NCBI RefSeq assembly: GCF_901709675.1
Contig: NC_051092.1
Coordinates: 1,244,491 to 1,308,490 of the forward strand
From: Syngnathus acus
Lineage: Eukaryota > Chordata > Actinopteri > Syngnathiformes > Syngnathidae
Direction: 5' to 3'
Length of the DNA: 64,000 nt
Each line of letters begins with the position of its first letter. Within the stretch, counting starts at the first letter, position 1. Both the position numbers and the translations under genes were made by a program. This document shows positions 1 to 10,706 of this stretch, piece after piece. The notes under the pieces are model-generated. The model was not told the origin of the DNA. It saw only the letters and a program-made list of their open reading frames with translations, and ran no database searches.

Positions 1-212
1 TCAGCTTGTAGCCAATTTCCTTTTAAAGCTTTTGAGGGCTACAATTAAAATGGAATATGTACACTCAAATTAAAAGGGAGTTGCTATGAGTGGGTGGATT
101 ATGTAACTTTAAGACTTGCTAGCCCTTTCACATCCCTTCCCTCTAACAACCAACAGAGTGAATCTCCATTTTTTTTTTTTGATGTTATTGTCATGCTAAA
201 GCTGGGCACTGG

Positions 213-228
213 CACGTTGCTGCACGTG
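213..228. promoter_or_regulatory. Paired E-box-like motifs (CACGTT and CACGTG)
   Basis: CACGTT lies at 213-218 and a perfect CACGTG at 223-228, 4 bp apart. bHLH-PAS factors such as CLOCK-BMAL1 bind paired E-boxes, although usually at slightly wider spacing. The motifs are seen directly; any function is inferred. Confidence 0.4.
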
Positions 229-325
229 GATGCGCCGCTATCACATGCGCGGGCGGAGGTTACTGGGGCAGCACCCGTCACACGGGCAGTCCACTGGAAT
301 ATGTTTGGCTCACATGTGGCAAAGC

Positions 326-345
326 TTATGTAAGTCTTTACGTAA
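326..345. promoter_or_regulatory. D-box doublet (PAR-bZIP type sites)
   Basis: Two exact TTAYGTAA octamers, TTATGTAA at 326-333 and TTACGTAA at 338-345, are separated by 4 bp. This octamer is the consensus for PAR-bZIP activators (TEF, DBP, HLF) and the repressor NFIL3. In zebrafish, D-boxes combined with E-boxes drive light-responsive clock genes. The sequence match is exact; the regulatory role and the target gene are inferred. Confidence 0.5.
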
Positions 346-849
346 GCTGCATTAGTGAACGTGAACGACATCTCTCTGCCGCCCGCGTGCTCGTCGTCCC
401 TGCCAGCCTGACGAGTGTCAAAGATGCTTGCGTGAAAAAGAAAAAAAAAATGTGGTTCAAATCAAAACGACCGTTTGTTAAGTTGCCCGTCATCCTGTTA
501 TTGTTCTGCCCACTAAAAGCGGACGCCCTTGATTTATGAAAGCTTTCTTCGACGAAACACATAGTCCCGTAGGGACGCGGAGCGAAGCGTCGGCAGGCTG
601 CAAAGTATCACAGATCGTATGGCTGCCTCTCGGAGCTTTGCTTTTCAACACGTGTGTCATCTTCTCCAGCTGTAACTCTCGATTATCTCGCCCCCGAGGC
701 CCAGCCTTTGGCAAATAAGCACACGCGCCAAACAGCAGTGCTTACTTAGGAGTAGTGACTGTCTTTCTTCAAACAAAACTATTCCCTCCTTGCTTTTGCT
801 GTGTAAAAATGACTCACAACAGGCTTGCGGTACGATTCAACCTCCGTTA

Positions 850-851
<2 letters not shown>

Positions 852-886
<35 letters not shown>
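852..886. repeat. (GT)n microsatellite
   Basis: About 17 GT dinucleotides run almost uninterrupted, followed by a G run. It is an ordinary simple repeat. Confidence 0.9.
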
Positions 887-889
<3 letters not shown>

Positions 890-1284
890 TGTGGGGGGGT
901 ACCACAATCGGTAAAAATCTGCAATATATTCAGACAAAAATTACACAAACTTAAATAGTAAACTACAAAAACATCAACCAAACTATCTACTGTAATTTCC
1001 CCTAATGATTGTCCGCTAGCTTAATGCTAACAGACAATACAAAACGTGATAGACCGGCTAACAGAAATGAGCTGTTACAGTTATTGTGAACCTTAGTTAG
1101 TCGGGGACCTTATCGACATAACGTTTCTTCTTGTTTCTTATGAAGGGGAAGCTCTATTAGTAGAATTTAGTGCTGCCTGACAAGTTGCAGCAACATTTGG
1201 TCCAAAGTTTGAATTAACACAGAAATGTCCGAATGTCCAAAATTCAGACATTGCAGAGTAATTGAGCAATTTTGTGTGCTGCAG

Positions 1285-1633
1285 GTGCCCTCACCTGCTA
1301 TCCTTGAAGCTCTCCGGCTGCGCACACATCGCAGATCAGGATGTAATGGTTGTGCTGCAGAGGTGCGGGAAGCTGCGCCACCTCCACCTGGAGAACTGCG
1401 TCGGCATCACGGACCGCATCCTGGATGGGGCGGCGGCTCACGGTGTGAGCCTGGAGGAGGTCAGGGTGGACTTCTGCAGGAACATCACAAAAGAGGGGCT
1501 CAAGGTCATGCGAGAGAAGAGGCCCGAGCTGAGGCTGAGTGCAGAGAGAAGCGCAGGCATGATCCCAGATAGTAAGCCTGAGGAGAATGTGCCGCTCAGG
1601 AGAACCTTGCAGAAACTCTTGGAAATCTCCTAA
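1285..1633 (+). CDS. fbxl22: F-box and leucine-rich repeat protein 22, last coding exon (partial gene)
   Basis: FBXL22 is an F-box substrate adaptor of an SCF (SKP1-CUL1) ubiquitin ligase, known from heart and skeletal muscle sarcomeres. This exon opens after a TGCAG acceptor at 1281-1284 and its first base completes a codon begun in the previous exon. It encodes about 116 residues with three cysteine-containing leucine-rich repeats of the F-box/LRR type: CPHLLSLKLSGCAHIAD, then a repeat with LRHLHLENCVGITD, then one with LEEVRVDFCRNIT. These are followed by a tail containing AERSAGMIPD and a stop at 1631-1633. The CPHLLSL start and the HVDFCRN/RVDFCRN-like third repeat match FBXL22 as I recall it. 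The F-box exon lies left of the window or was not recognised. Its human neighbourhood includes DAPK2, which is also in this window. Another FBXL family member is possible but less likely. Confidence 0.75.
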
Positions 1634-1870
1634 TGGCTTTCCCAAGGACCATATATTTTTCATTCACAGTGTGATTTTTTTTATTATTATTTATAGGGTC
1701 TGTCTTGACTTTATTTTTACTACTTTAAATTCCTGGGTGATTGTCCTCTTTGCCTTAATTTGAGTTGAATATTGTCCTACTGTGAATAGCAAAAAAAAAA
1801 AAAAGCGTAATTGGCACCCTTCAATTTTTTAAAGCTTATCTTTAATATTACCCTTGATGATTTAATTTCA

Positions 1871-2235
1871 GGCGGCTCGGTGGCGCACTGGGTAGCACGT
1901 CCGCCTCACAGTTAGGAGGGTGCGGGTTCGATTCCACCTCCGGCCCTCCCTGTGTGGAGTTTGCATGTTCTCCCCGGGCCCGCGTGGGTTTTCTCCGGGC
2001 ACTCCGGTTTCCTCCCACCTCCCAAAAACATGCTTGGTAGGCCGATTGAAGACTCCAAATTGTCCCTAGGTGTGAGTGCGAGTGCAAATGGTTGTTTGTC
2101 TCTGTGTGCCCTGCGATTGGCTGGCAACCGGTTCAGAGTGTCCCCTGCCTACTGCCCGATGACGGCTGGGATAGGCTCCAGCACACCCGCGACCCCCGTG
2201 GGGACGAAGCGGTTCAGAAAATGGATGGATGGATG
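1871..2235 (+). mobile_element. tRNA-headed SINE-like element with (ATGG)n tail and 12-bp target duplication
   Basis: The 5' part resembles RNA polymerase III promoter boxes: a box-A-like TGGCGCACTGG near 1880 and a perfect box B GGTTCGATTCC near 1925-1935. The body is the very common fish repeat containing GTTTGCATGTTCTCCCC and CCCGCGACCCCCGTGGGGA, and it ends in an ATGG tandem tail. The same 12-mer GATTTAATTTCA flanks it at 1859-1870 and 2236-2247, a perfect target-site duplication and the mark of target-primed retrotransposition. It carries no protein gene. Confidence 0.85.
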
Positions 2236-2652
2236 GATTTAATTTCAACAAAACAACCACAATATGTTTCAGCCCGGCACTCGTATTGGATCTCATTTGC
2301 ACTTTTGTTAAAGACACACATGCTAATTTCATGATGAATTCCACAAACTCTTGAAATCAAGTCTTAAGAACACTTGGGTTCTAATCACACCCAATCACCA
2401 AGTATAGTTAGAGTACGTCGCCATAGCTACATATTTCTAAAAGGGACATTCAAAATGAAGACGCTAGGATGAAAATATCACAAAGGGCTGCAAAGTAGGG
2501 AGAGGAGGAAGACGTCATAACTTGTGTGTTGCTATAATATATTCGGGAATGACAGAGGCATGGTTAAAATGCAAATGCCACCATTTTATTTATTTTTGTC
2601 TGTCCTTTGAGAGTCTTAAGTGAACATTAAAAATATATATTCACAACAATGC

Positions 2653-2740
2653 TTTAACTCATTCACTGCCAGTGACGGCTATAGACGTTAAAAAAAAAAA
2701 AAAAAACTATTTTAATTGGGCTGGCGTTGAACCAGTTAAA
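2653..2740. mobile_element. Short MITE-like palindromic repeat
   Basis: The left end reads TTTAACTCATTCACTGCCAG. The right end, read on the other strand, starts TTTAACTGGTTCAACGCCAG, giving imperfect inverted ends about 20 bp long around an A-rich centre. Short repeats containing CATTCACTGCC are widespread in teleosts. The class is inferred from the inverted ends only. Confidence 0.45.
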
Positions 2741-5002
2741 TAATCGGTATATTTGGCATTCGGTTGATTTTGCTTGCGTGTCATTCCATTTTGCAGACAT
2801 ATATTTTTTGTATGTAAAGGCTATGCAACGGTACTTTAAAAAATAAAAACAATTAAAATGATAGTGCTGGCTGCCAAAATTAAACTATATTACTGTACTC
2901 CATTTGCATTGAGCAGACAGCAGGCTTATCCAAAACAGCATGTTTTAATCTCAACGTTTGACCCGCCGTCTTGAGCAAATTAAGAGCTCTTTAAGGTTTC
3001 CAGGTGGACTCGAGCCCAGACAGACAACTGACTGCATGTTTGGCGTGTAGCAACATGAAGCCATCAAAGCGGCCCGTGTTTCCACTCGGGGGGGGGCTTC
3101 TTTTTACGGCCGTAGCATTTTTAAACAAAGACGGGTCTGGAAAGACCTGTTGCGCTCATGCGTGTCCTTAGAGAGACAAACAAGCGACGTGTTCGCTACA
3201 GAACGAAACAACTTTGACACCTCACCCACGCTAAGACGTCACGCTGCATGTCGGCTTACTTCTACAGCTTCTTTTGTCTGGCTAATACACGATGCATGCA
3301 AGGCGGGCCTCCGCACTACAAAGTGTCCAAAAAGACACAAAGCTAGTTTGTTGCTGCATAGAGGGGCTACTTTAGTGAATCTCATTTCATCAATGAATGG
3401 AACAAAGCCATACTGTGAATATGACAACTGTCTTTTTGTGAGTGGTGTTTTGTGAAGGCATCACCTGTAGGAATAAATCCATCAGTGTCTCTTCATAGAC
3501 TACTTTGCAATGACTGCTCCAAGTCAGCTAGAGCTTTTCCATCGAGAGACTGACTTGTGAGTATTATAATGTATTCATTTTGAGTGCAGGAGGACATTTA
3601 CACCATATTTTCAACTGAAAGTGGAGAAAAATGCTGATGTTTTTTGCCCATTTTCTGACACTACAATGCAGGCGAGAAAATGGCTTTGGGAAAAGCTCTT
3701 TTTTTTTTTCTTGAGATCTGAACATGCACAATTGAGTGTTGTATTTTTCCACTTGCACGAGTATGCTGCAATCAAAACAAAGAAACCGCTACATTGTTAC
3801 ATTTGTGTAAGGTTTGACAACACTTGTACAGCTGTGTGTGTGCGTGTGTGTTTTTCCGATTGCAGTGGTTGTGGTACAAGAGATGCCATTAGTGAATTAG
3901 GTATTGATAGGAAACTAATCGTAGGAGCGGCTAGCCTACACGTGACCCCCCCGACTCTAGCGATGAACTCGACAAAGCCCTTCAGAGGGGGAACGGACTG
4001 CCATCTGCTTTAAACTGCAGACCAAAGCGTCCTCCCGGACTGGACTCAGCAGGATGGCGGATGCTTTGGCCAAAGAGAGCTTATGAAATGTTCCAGCAGA
4101 CACAGGTAGAGCTTGTCTTCAAAAATATATTTTCCCTCTTCAGAATTTATTGGGTTTCCATTGCGGGAATGGAAATTCCAACTAAGGATGGGACTGGCTT
4201 ATTCATCCATCTGCGATGTCTTGTGTCATCCTCAAGAAAACAGGAAGTAGCCTGCTAACTTACAAATGGTTACAAATACACACAAATATTTTGACCCTTT
4301 TGTTTGCAGTTTAGCCTTGGCAGAGGTCCCTTATCCTACTGTTTTGCTCCTGGGTCACGTTACACTGTAGCGGAGCTTAATAAAAGATTTGGCCTCGACT
4401 TGGGTTCACATTTAGTCTTTTGCTAACGGCACAGCAAATTAAACAATAGCCGTTTTCCAACAGTTTCCACAATGGCTAATCTAAAAATCCACATGATCAG
4501 TGTGGGAAGTAACGTGCACAGATTTTCAGTTTCAGATTTTGCACTTGAATGATTTAACAATATCATAATATAATATAATATATAATCATACTGACCAGAA
4601 ACTCTTCAATAACCCGAGCCCTTCACGGCAAGTAGCTCATTTGAATGAAAAACACGCTTCAAATCAGTGCAGTTGTGCAAAAAGGCGAATTCTGAGGAAG
4701 TTGATTGAATCCATTACTCAAGCTCTATTAGACTAACTAATTTCATTAAAAATCATCCGCCAGATAAAGTAAATTCTCTCTAATCATTTTAATTAGCTGC
4801 TCTGCATCACGCGGGGAGGAAGATGCTAATGGTGGACAATTTTATGCAGCTGCTTGGAAACACTTGGAAAAGAACTAAAGGGGCAATGTACGTAGTCTAT
4901 GTGGGCAAGTAATAGAGTACAAGTACACACCCTTGGACATACAGTAGCTTTTGCTTCAGGAGCTTTGCTGAAACAATAGCGGAATATCCAATGGTGTAAA
5001 TT

Positions 5003-5043
5003 AAAAAAAAAAAAAAAAAGAAGGATGGATGGATGGATGGATT
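5003..5043 (+). repeat. Poly(A) plus (GGAT)n, probable SINE tail remnant
   Basis: About 17 A residues are followed by five GGAT units. The GGAT tail matches that of the SINE ending at 2235, so this may be a 5'-truncated copy, although a simple repeat of independent origin is possible. Confidence 0.4.
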
Positions 5044-8000
5044 ATAGAGGCGTACCTAATGAAATGTCCCTTTTTTATCAACTTACACTGCTCAGATAGG
5101 GAAAAGGTTATGTAGTATCACCCAAAAATGCTTTGCAAAGGTGCTTTTAAGATTCAAAATCCAGTTTCATATTGGAATCCAGCAAGTTTGTTTTTAAGCC
5201 TGTTGTGCATTTGTGTGGTTGCACAAATAGCACACAAGACATTTTTAATTATGGAAAAAGTGAACCAGACCATCAATAAAACCAAGAATTCATGCTGTCA
5301 TGAGCTGCTCTCATGATTTATACACACTGGGCAAAAACATTTAGGTGGAGAACGGAGAAACGGAGAAGTTAAAGCATTATGCCGCCGACGTTTTGCAAGG
5401 TCCGAGGCCCGTGTGACGCCGGTGCCACACGACCCGCACAATGAAATGTAAAGTCATTGTAAAAAGGGGAAGGATTGTGCTTTCAGCGCCTGAAGCCTAA
5501 AATCAGCAGTTTCCTCACACCCTTATAAGGTCAGCCATGGGAGTTATTTCCAGTATCACTGATTACTCACCCCTTGGTGGAGGGAGGACAAGGCGTGGCG
5601 AGGGAGGTCAATGCAGGGGCGGAAGGAAAAGGACAGGGGGAGGGGTTGTTTTAAATTTGGTTTGAAGAGCGTCCCGAGTGGGGACTTACGCAACTTAATC
5701 CACCTTTTAGCGCTACTAATCACATCACCATTATAGAAAAGCATCAAATAAATATATAAATTAAGTAAAATAAAAATAATAAATAAATAAATGTAACACA
5801 AAATGCTGATTCTTTTTTTGGTGTAGTGTGGAGTGATATAAGTTTGAAGATAATTTTATTTTTCCACGCGCGTCGGTTGCATCCGTGTGTTTTGGAAGCG
5901 GTGGTAGGTAGGTGCATCCTGGAGGCACAACGTCTGCAGATGGAGAGACCATTTTAATCATGTTGCAAGGCTTTGAAGCCCTCTCTTGTGTCCCAAGATT
6001 CTTCCATCCTGCGAGAGTCACTCAAAGGCTCCTTGCCCGAGGCCTCGGTCTTTGGGTAGGTACTGTAACTCTCTGGAGACCCAAGCCTGGATTGCAGGCT
6101 ATGAAATATTTACAGCTTTTTTGTTTTGTATCGAAGCCAAGCAAAAACACCAGCCATCTGAGGTACTCTATGAGTGTGAGAATATACGTACATAAAAGTC
6201 ATATAGAAAATGGAGATAAATATCACTTGTTTGCTTTCCTTGCATGCTAACGTGAATGAGATTGATGGCAGAGCAGCGAGGGAGATAAAGAGGGCCGTCA
6301 CGCACAGATGCATACTTGCGCCCGATTCAAGGACAGCAAAAGCCAGGCGAGGAGATCGTTCATGTCTGCTATAGAGCGATATCATGAATTTGAATAGATT
6401 TAAAGAAAAAACGGAGACGCAAAAGTCACGGAAGCCGCAACCCAGATGGAGCTTTGACTCAGTCGTTGGCGGTCTTTCACCACCCACTTTTGCGTGCTGC
6501 GAAACCACATGAAGATTTTTTTTTTTCCCCCAGTTCTTCATGCACACATGCTGACATGAATCGGCCGTCTGCGTATCCTGACGTTGAAGCATTAAAAGTA
6601 AAATGAGGACAACTTGGACTGCAGAATTTCTATTACGCAATCGTGCAGCCTATGTCAAATCTGAAATTCTTACGTAAAAGAAAGGACGTCATGACATCCA
6701 GCCGTTTCAATTGACAGTATTTGGAATTTGTGCTTAACCATGTATTTAATGCGGCTGGATGACAGCAACTAAGTCCCGCTTGGATTAAAATCCTTTTCTT
6801 GTTTACAGTCTTACTGGAACCAATTTTGTCTTTAGTCGTACTTAAAAAAATAAATTTGAAGGGTTAGGCGTGGATTTCAACAGACCAGTCCTTTCATACA
6901 TGGGGGGTTTCAAATGGCCTCGCCTGGACGTTTGATCAGAAATGCTGTAGTCATCACAAATTGCCATTGTGAAGTGCTTTCTTCTCAGAGAGCATCTCCC
7001 ATTGCTTCTGTCTCGCAACTCACATCATCATCAATACGCCGCTGTGGGCCGGTTCCATTAGTCGCCACGAATGCCGCAACACTGCCGCCGTCACGTTTGA
7101 CAAATGATGCACTATGCTTTGGATCACAAGCTGTTCTTTTCCATCTCCCTCTCGTCCTCTTTCCGTCATCCTGATAAAAGTTGGGGAAAAAAAAAAGAAT
7201 CCTGTCTTGTCCATTAACGCAGCACTACATAAACAAAATGTCCCCTTATTGTCTGACAAAGACCAAAGCGTCATATATCAACCTATATTCCGAACAATAA
7301 GTATTTATGCACTCGTAAATCTCCTCCTCCCCCGAATGGTTTCATGATGATCTAATAACCCCAAATTTGATTTCCCTGTGGTTCTTCGCTAACTTGTTTT
7401 GGCCTAAGGCGCAAACGAAATAGGAGGCACAAAAGTGGGGCTACTGCTCCCCTGTGAGCCAGACGACGGGTCTATTTGTGGCGCTATCTCTGCCGCCGTC
7501 TGGTGAGGCGTCCACAAAGGCTGCAGAGTTTTGGCCGGAGCACGTGCGAGGGACTAAGTGGAGCACCGAAGGGGACGCTATCTGTGATTGCGTCACAGCT
7601 TTCAAAACAATGATGATGACATGGCAAATGTTGAGGATTAACATTTCATAGGAGATACTGAAAGCGGTCCTAGCACTTCCGTTAAGGAGTTAATCAATAC
7701 GTAACCTGATGCAGTGCAACAATAACACTCCTCAAATCAATTAAATGATTAAAGACAGATCTTCTGCAGCTAATGTAGCAGCTGTGGTACTGGATGTTGT
7801 TTACAGCATTTTGAGGGCCTGGAGCAAAAAACAATAAATAAAAGCACTCATTTGAAAATATAGCCTGCTGGTGCCACATATTTGAATGTCCTCATGTTCC
7901 AGAACAAATCTGCAAGCAAATTCATTCATGGTTGCAGTTATTACCCGAAGATTGAATATTGAGTGTGTGCTTTGTTTTAGTGGTTTATTGTAGTAATCAT

Positions 8001-9260
8001 CTGCTAATCCTATTAGCATTGAACTAATGAATTTAATGTGAAAATGAGTTCAGAAGGACAATCCCTTGTTTAGATTGGCGTTTCCAAGATTGTCTTTTGT
8101 TTGGAAAATTATGAGTGACGATCATTTCAGGAGGTGCCGCACACTTTATGACTATTAGGAGGACGAGGCAGCTTTGTGTGACGTAAGCTCGTGTGTGTGT
8201 GGTGGGGGGGGGGGCTTCAGATGATGTGGTAAGGGAGTGGGCGGCTATAAGAGTCACAGCATGGATACAAGAACAAGCTCATACTGTACTTCTAATGGCA
8301 GCCTTTCAATTTGAGCTCACAATAAAATTCCTTGCCACGTTGTCGGGGGGGGCGGAGCTTGGAGGAAGACGAGACGTACGGTACACAAGGCTTTAATGGG
8401 TTTCTTACCTGAACAAGTGAAAATTAGCAGCTGTCGCAGCACAAAACCCATTTGTCACTCAAGCTCACATTCTGTGATTTCTATAAGCGGTCAGTGCCAA
8501 ACGTGTGCAAGCAATTGAACGAAAAAGGTCAATTATCCGCACCTCACTGAGGCCCGCTAATGCATTTTCTCCGCTATTGAGGCCATCTGTCTTTCATCTA
8601 TTTTTAAGGAGTAAGTAGGGCTGGCTACAATAGCGTTGAAATTCACTCGAAACACAAAGTTAACAAAAGTACAAGAGAAAATAGGAGAAGCGGTTTAGAG
8701 AATGAATGATGAACTGACCAAATATGCAGTAAGACATTACAAAATTGTAAAGATGTGTTTCATCATCCGTGCGCATATTTATTTTGCAACTAAATATTTC
8801 CTGTGAGACACACGCACTCATACTTTGTTCATGAATGAGACAAAGTGTAAAGGTCATTTGTCTTTTTCTTGCACATATCAGATGCATGTCCATATTTGTC
8901 GTCAATGAGCAAACAAGATTCGGTTCATTTCAGTCCGATAGAGAAGTTGAACAAGGGATCAGGATAAGTTTATTTCCTGGACAAGGGCGAGTGAGTTAAC
9001 TATGTCCATACGACTGATTCTACAACAAACGAAGGGCAGTAAATTTGAGGTATCGTTTGGAATGGTGAACCTTGATTGACCTCACTATAATTTTGTATCA
9101 TATCAAAGAGATTAAAAGTCAAAACCTGTTCCCTCGTTGGTACTTTCACAATCTTTGCTCCATTCCAGATGTTATCCGAATTCTCAAACATTGGAGAGGA
9201 CAAATAACATTCCATCCAAATAATATCAGGGGATAAATCTCCTTCATTCTTACACAGACT

Positions 9261-9262
<2 letters not shown>

Positions 9263-9289
<27 letters not shown>
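9263..9289. repeat. Poly(T) tract of about 27 bases
   Basis: This is an uninterrupted T run. The 13-mer CCGAGCCACACTG occurs just downstream near 9295 and again near 9332, a small direct repeat. It may be the poly(A) end of a minus-strand retroelement, but no body was recognised. Confidence 0.6.
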
Positions 9290-9294
<5 letters not shown>

Positions 9295-10547
9295 CCGAGC
9301 CACACTGGGTTTTTTCTTTTTATTTTACAGCCGAGCCACACTGAGCCGAAAAGACTATTTTTAAGTTCCGCCATGTCAATCAGGAGGTCAAATGCAAGAT
9401 TCCCTGAAATCTGAATCCCTTTGAAAGAGCTCATTTTTATATCATCAAATAATTGGCTCTATATATTAGTTGGAATGACAAAAAAAAAGTCTAAGCAGAA
9501 ACGCCCAAAGTAAGCAGCTAAGTGGCAGCTTTTAGACTCATGCGACACACCGAATAAACTTATTGACCTCCTTAGTTCCAATCCCCCCCCCCACTGCAAG
9601 ACGTACCAATCCCTCCACTTCTCTGCTCAGCCATCTGTGACACTCTGAACCGAGTGACCTTGTGGAAAAGCAGACCTGTAAATTAGCCTGAAACATTTGG
9701 ATTAAACCTATTCTCCTGGGGATCTTATTAAATGTAAATGTCATTGTGGAACTCTCTCAGATAAAAAAATAAATAAAAGGCTCCTGAAAATTACAGTGCT
9801 GAAATGAAGCCACTGATTAGTAAAACTGCTCCAGCATCACACTCGCAAATATTGATTTTGAAAGGGAACAAAGAAGTTGTATCCTTGGAAGTGGCCCACA
9901 ATCTCACTAGCAGCTGCGTCATTCGGACTGCACGAAAACACCGCAGAGGACGGACAGGACGGGGGCCTCGCTGGGTCGGGGTGTGTTCCAACGTACACCG
10001 CACGAAATCGCGTGTAGGGTCACATGCAAAAACATTTGCACTTGGCGCTTTATGGGAACAGAAAACATATCATTTTGAAAAGTCTTGGAGCTCGCAGTGA
10101 GCGGAGATTTAGTGGCGGATAAACAGCTGAGTGGCCTTGAGTGGCTGGCTGAAATATAATTAGCTGCGTGACCATTAAACTGCTAAACCGGCTCCCCACA
10201 GGATAGTGGATTTAGACCTTTGTGGCAAGTTAATGGGCCATCGTGGAAACTTGAGACACAATTAGGTGACAATTTTATTTATTTTTTCTTTTCCCTTAAG
10301 TAGGAGATTTGAACCAGAAATCCAATGAATCCCCCGCACCTCCCAAACCCTGTCATCACCACCCTTTACGTTGCTGGCTGATTCGTTTGCGCTTGACCTA
10401 GTTAATGTCTCTTGAGAAGTGGTGGGGCTGAAAACACACACACTCACACACAAACACACAAACAGTGCCCTTGCAGAGAACCTGGATTTTGAACATCTAT
10501 AAAAGTAGATTTGGGTGAGGAGTTGGATTCACTTAAATAAATAATTC

Positions 10548-10706
10548 ATTGTTTGTGCCTTCTTGTTTTTATTTTTTTTGGTGTTGTTTACTTGTATGTA
10601 TATTGTGTACTATGTCTTGTCACCGTGGGATAGTGGGAACGTCATTTCGATTTCTTTGTGTCTTGGCATGTGAAGAAATTGACAATAAAGCAGACTTTGA
10701 CTTTGA
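10548..10706 (+). mobile_element. 3' end fragment of an interspersed retroelement (copy 1)
   Basis: The segment contains TTGTCACCGTGGGATAGTGG, then GAAATTGACAATAAAG and a terminal GACTTTGACTTTGA. Nearly the same segment occurs at 46628-46776 in the same orientation, differing mainly by a 9-bp insertion here and a few bases. The internal AATAAA and short tandem 3' tail fit the truncated 3' end of a non-LTR retroelement. The family was not assigned. Confidence 0.65.

Larger units (their letters stand above)
1..1284 (+). other. Intron or upstream sequence of fbxl22
   Basis: No coding exon was recognised before the acceptor at 1284. The F-box-containing first exon of fbxl22 is expected upstream and is not seen here, so this stretch is probably its intron or lies partly outside the gene. 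It holds two E-box-like sites, two D-box sites and a GT microsatellite, listed separately. Short open frames here are low-complexity or antisense and show no family resemblance. Confidence 0.5.

Noticed and set aside
1225-1572. Plus-strand 115-codon frame over the fbxl22 exon
   Set aside because: It is an out-of-frame shadow; the LRR-encoding frame through the same DNA matches the family.
1871-1945. Possible tRNA gene from box A and box B words
   Set aside because: It has no cloverleaf with an anticodon stem and is joined to a SINE body, tail and target duplication.
6110-6640. Minus-strand open frame of 176 codons
   Set aside because: It has no recognisable domain, an odd composition with a lysine run, and no splice-consistent neighbours. 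Chance open frames of this size can occur in 64 kb.
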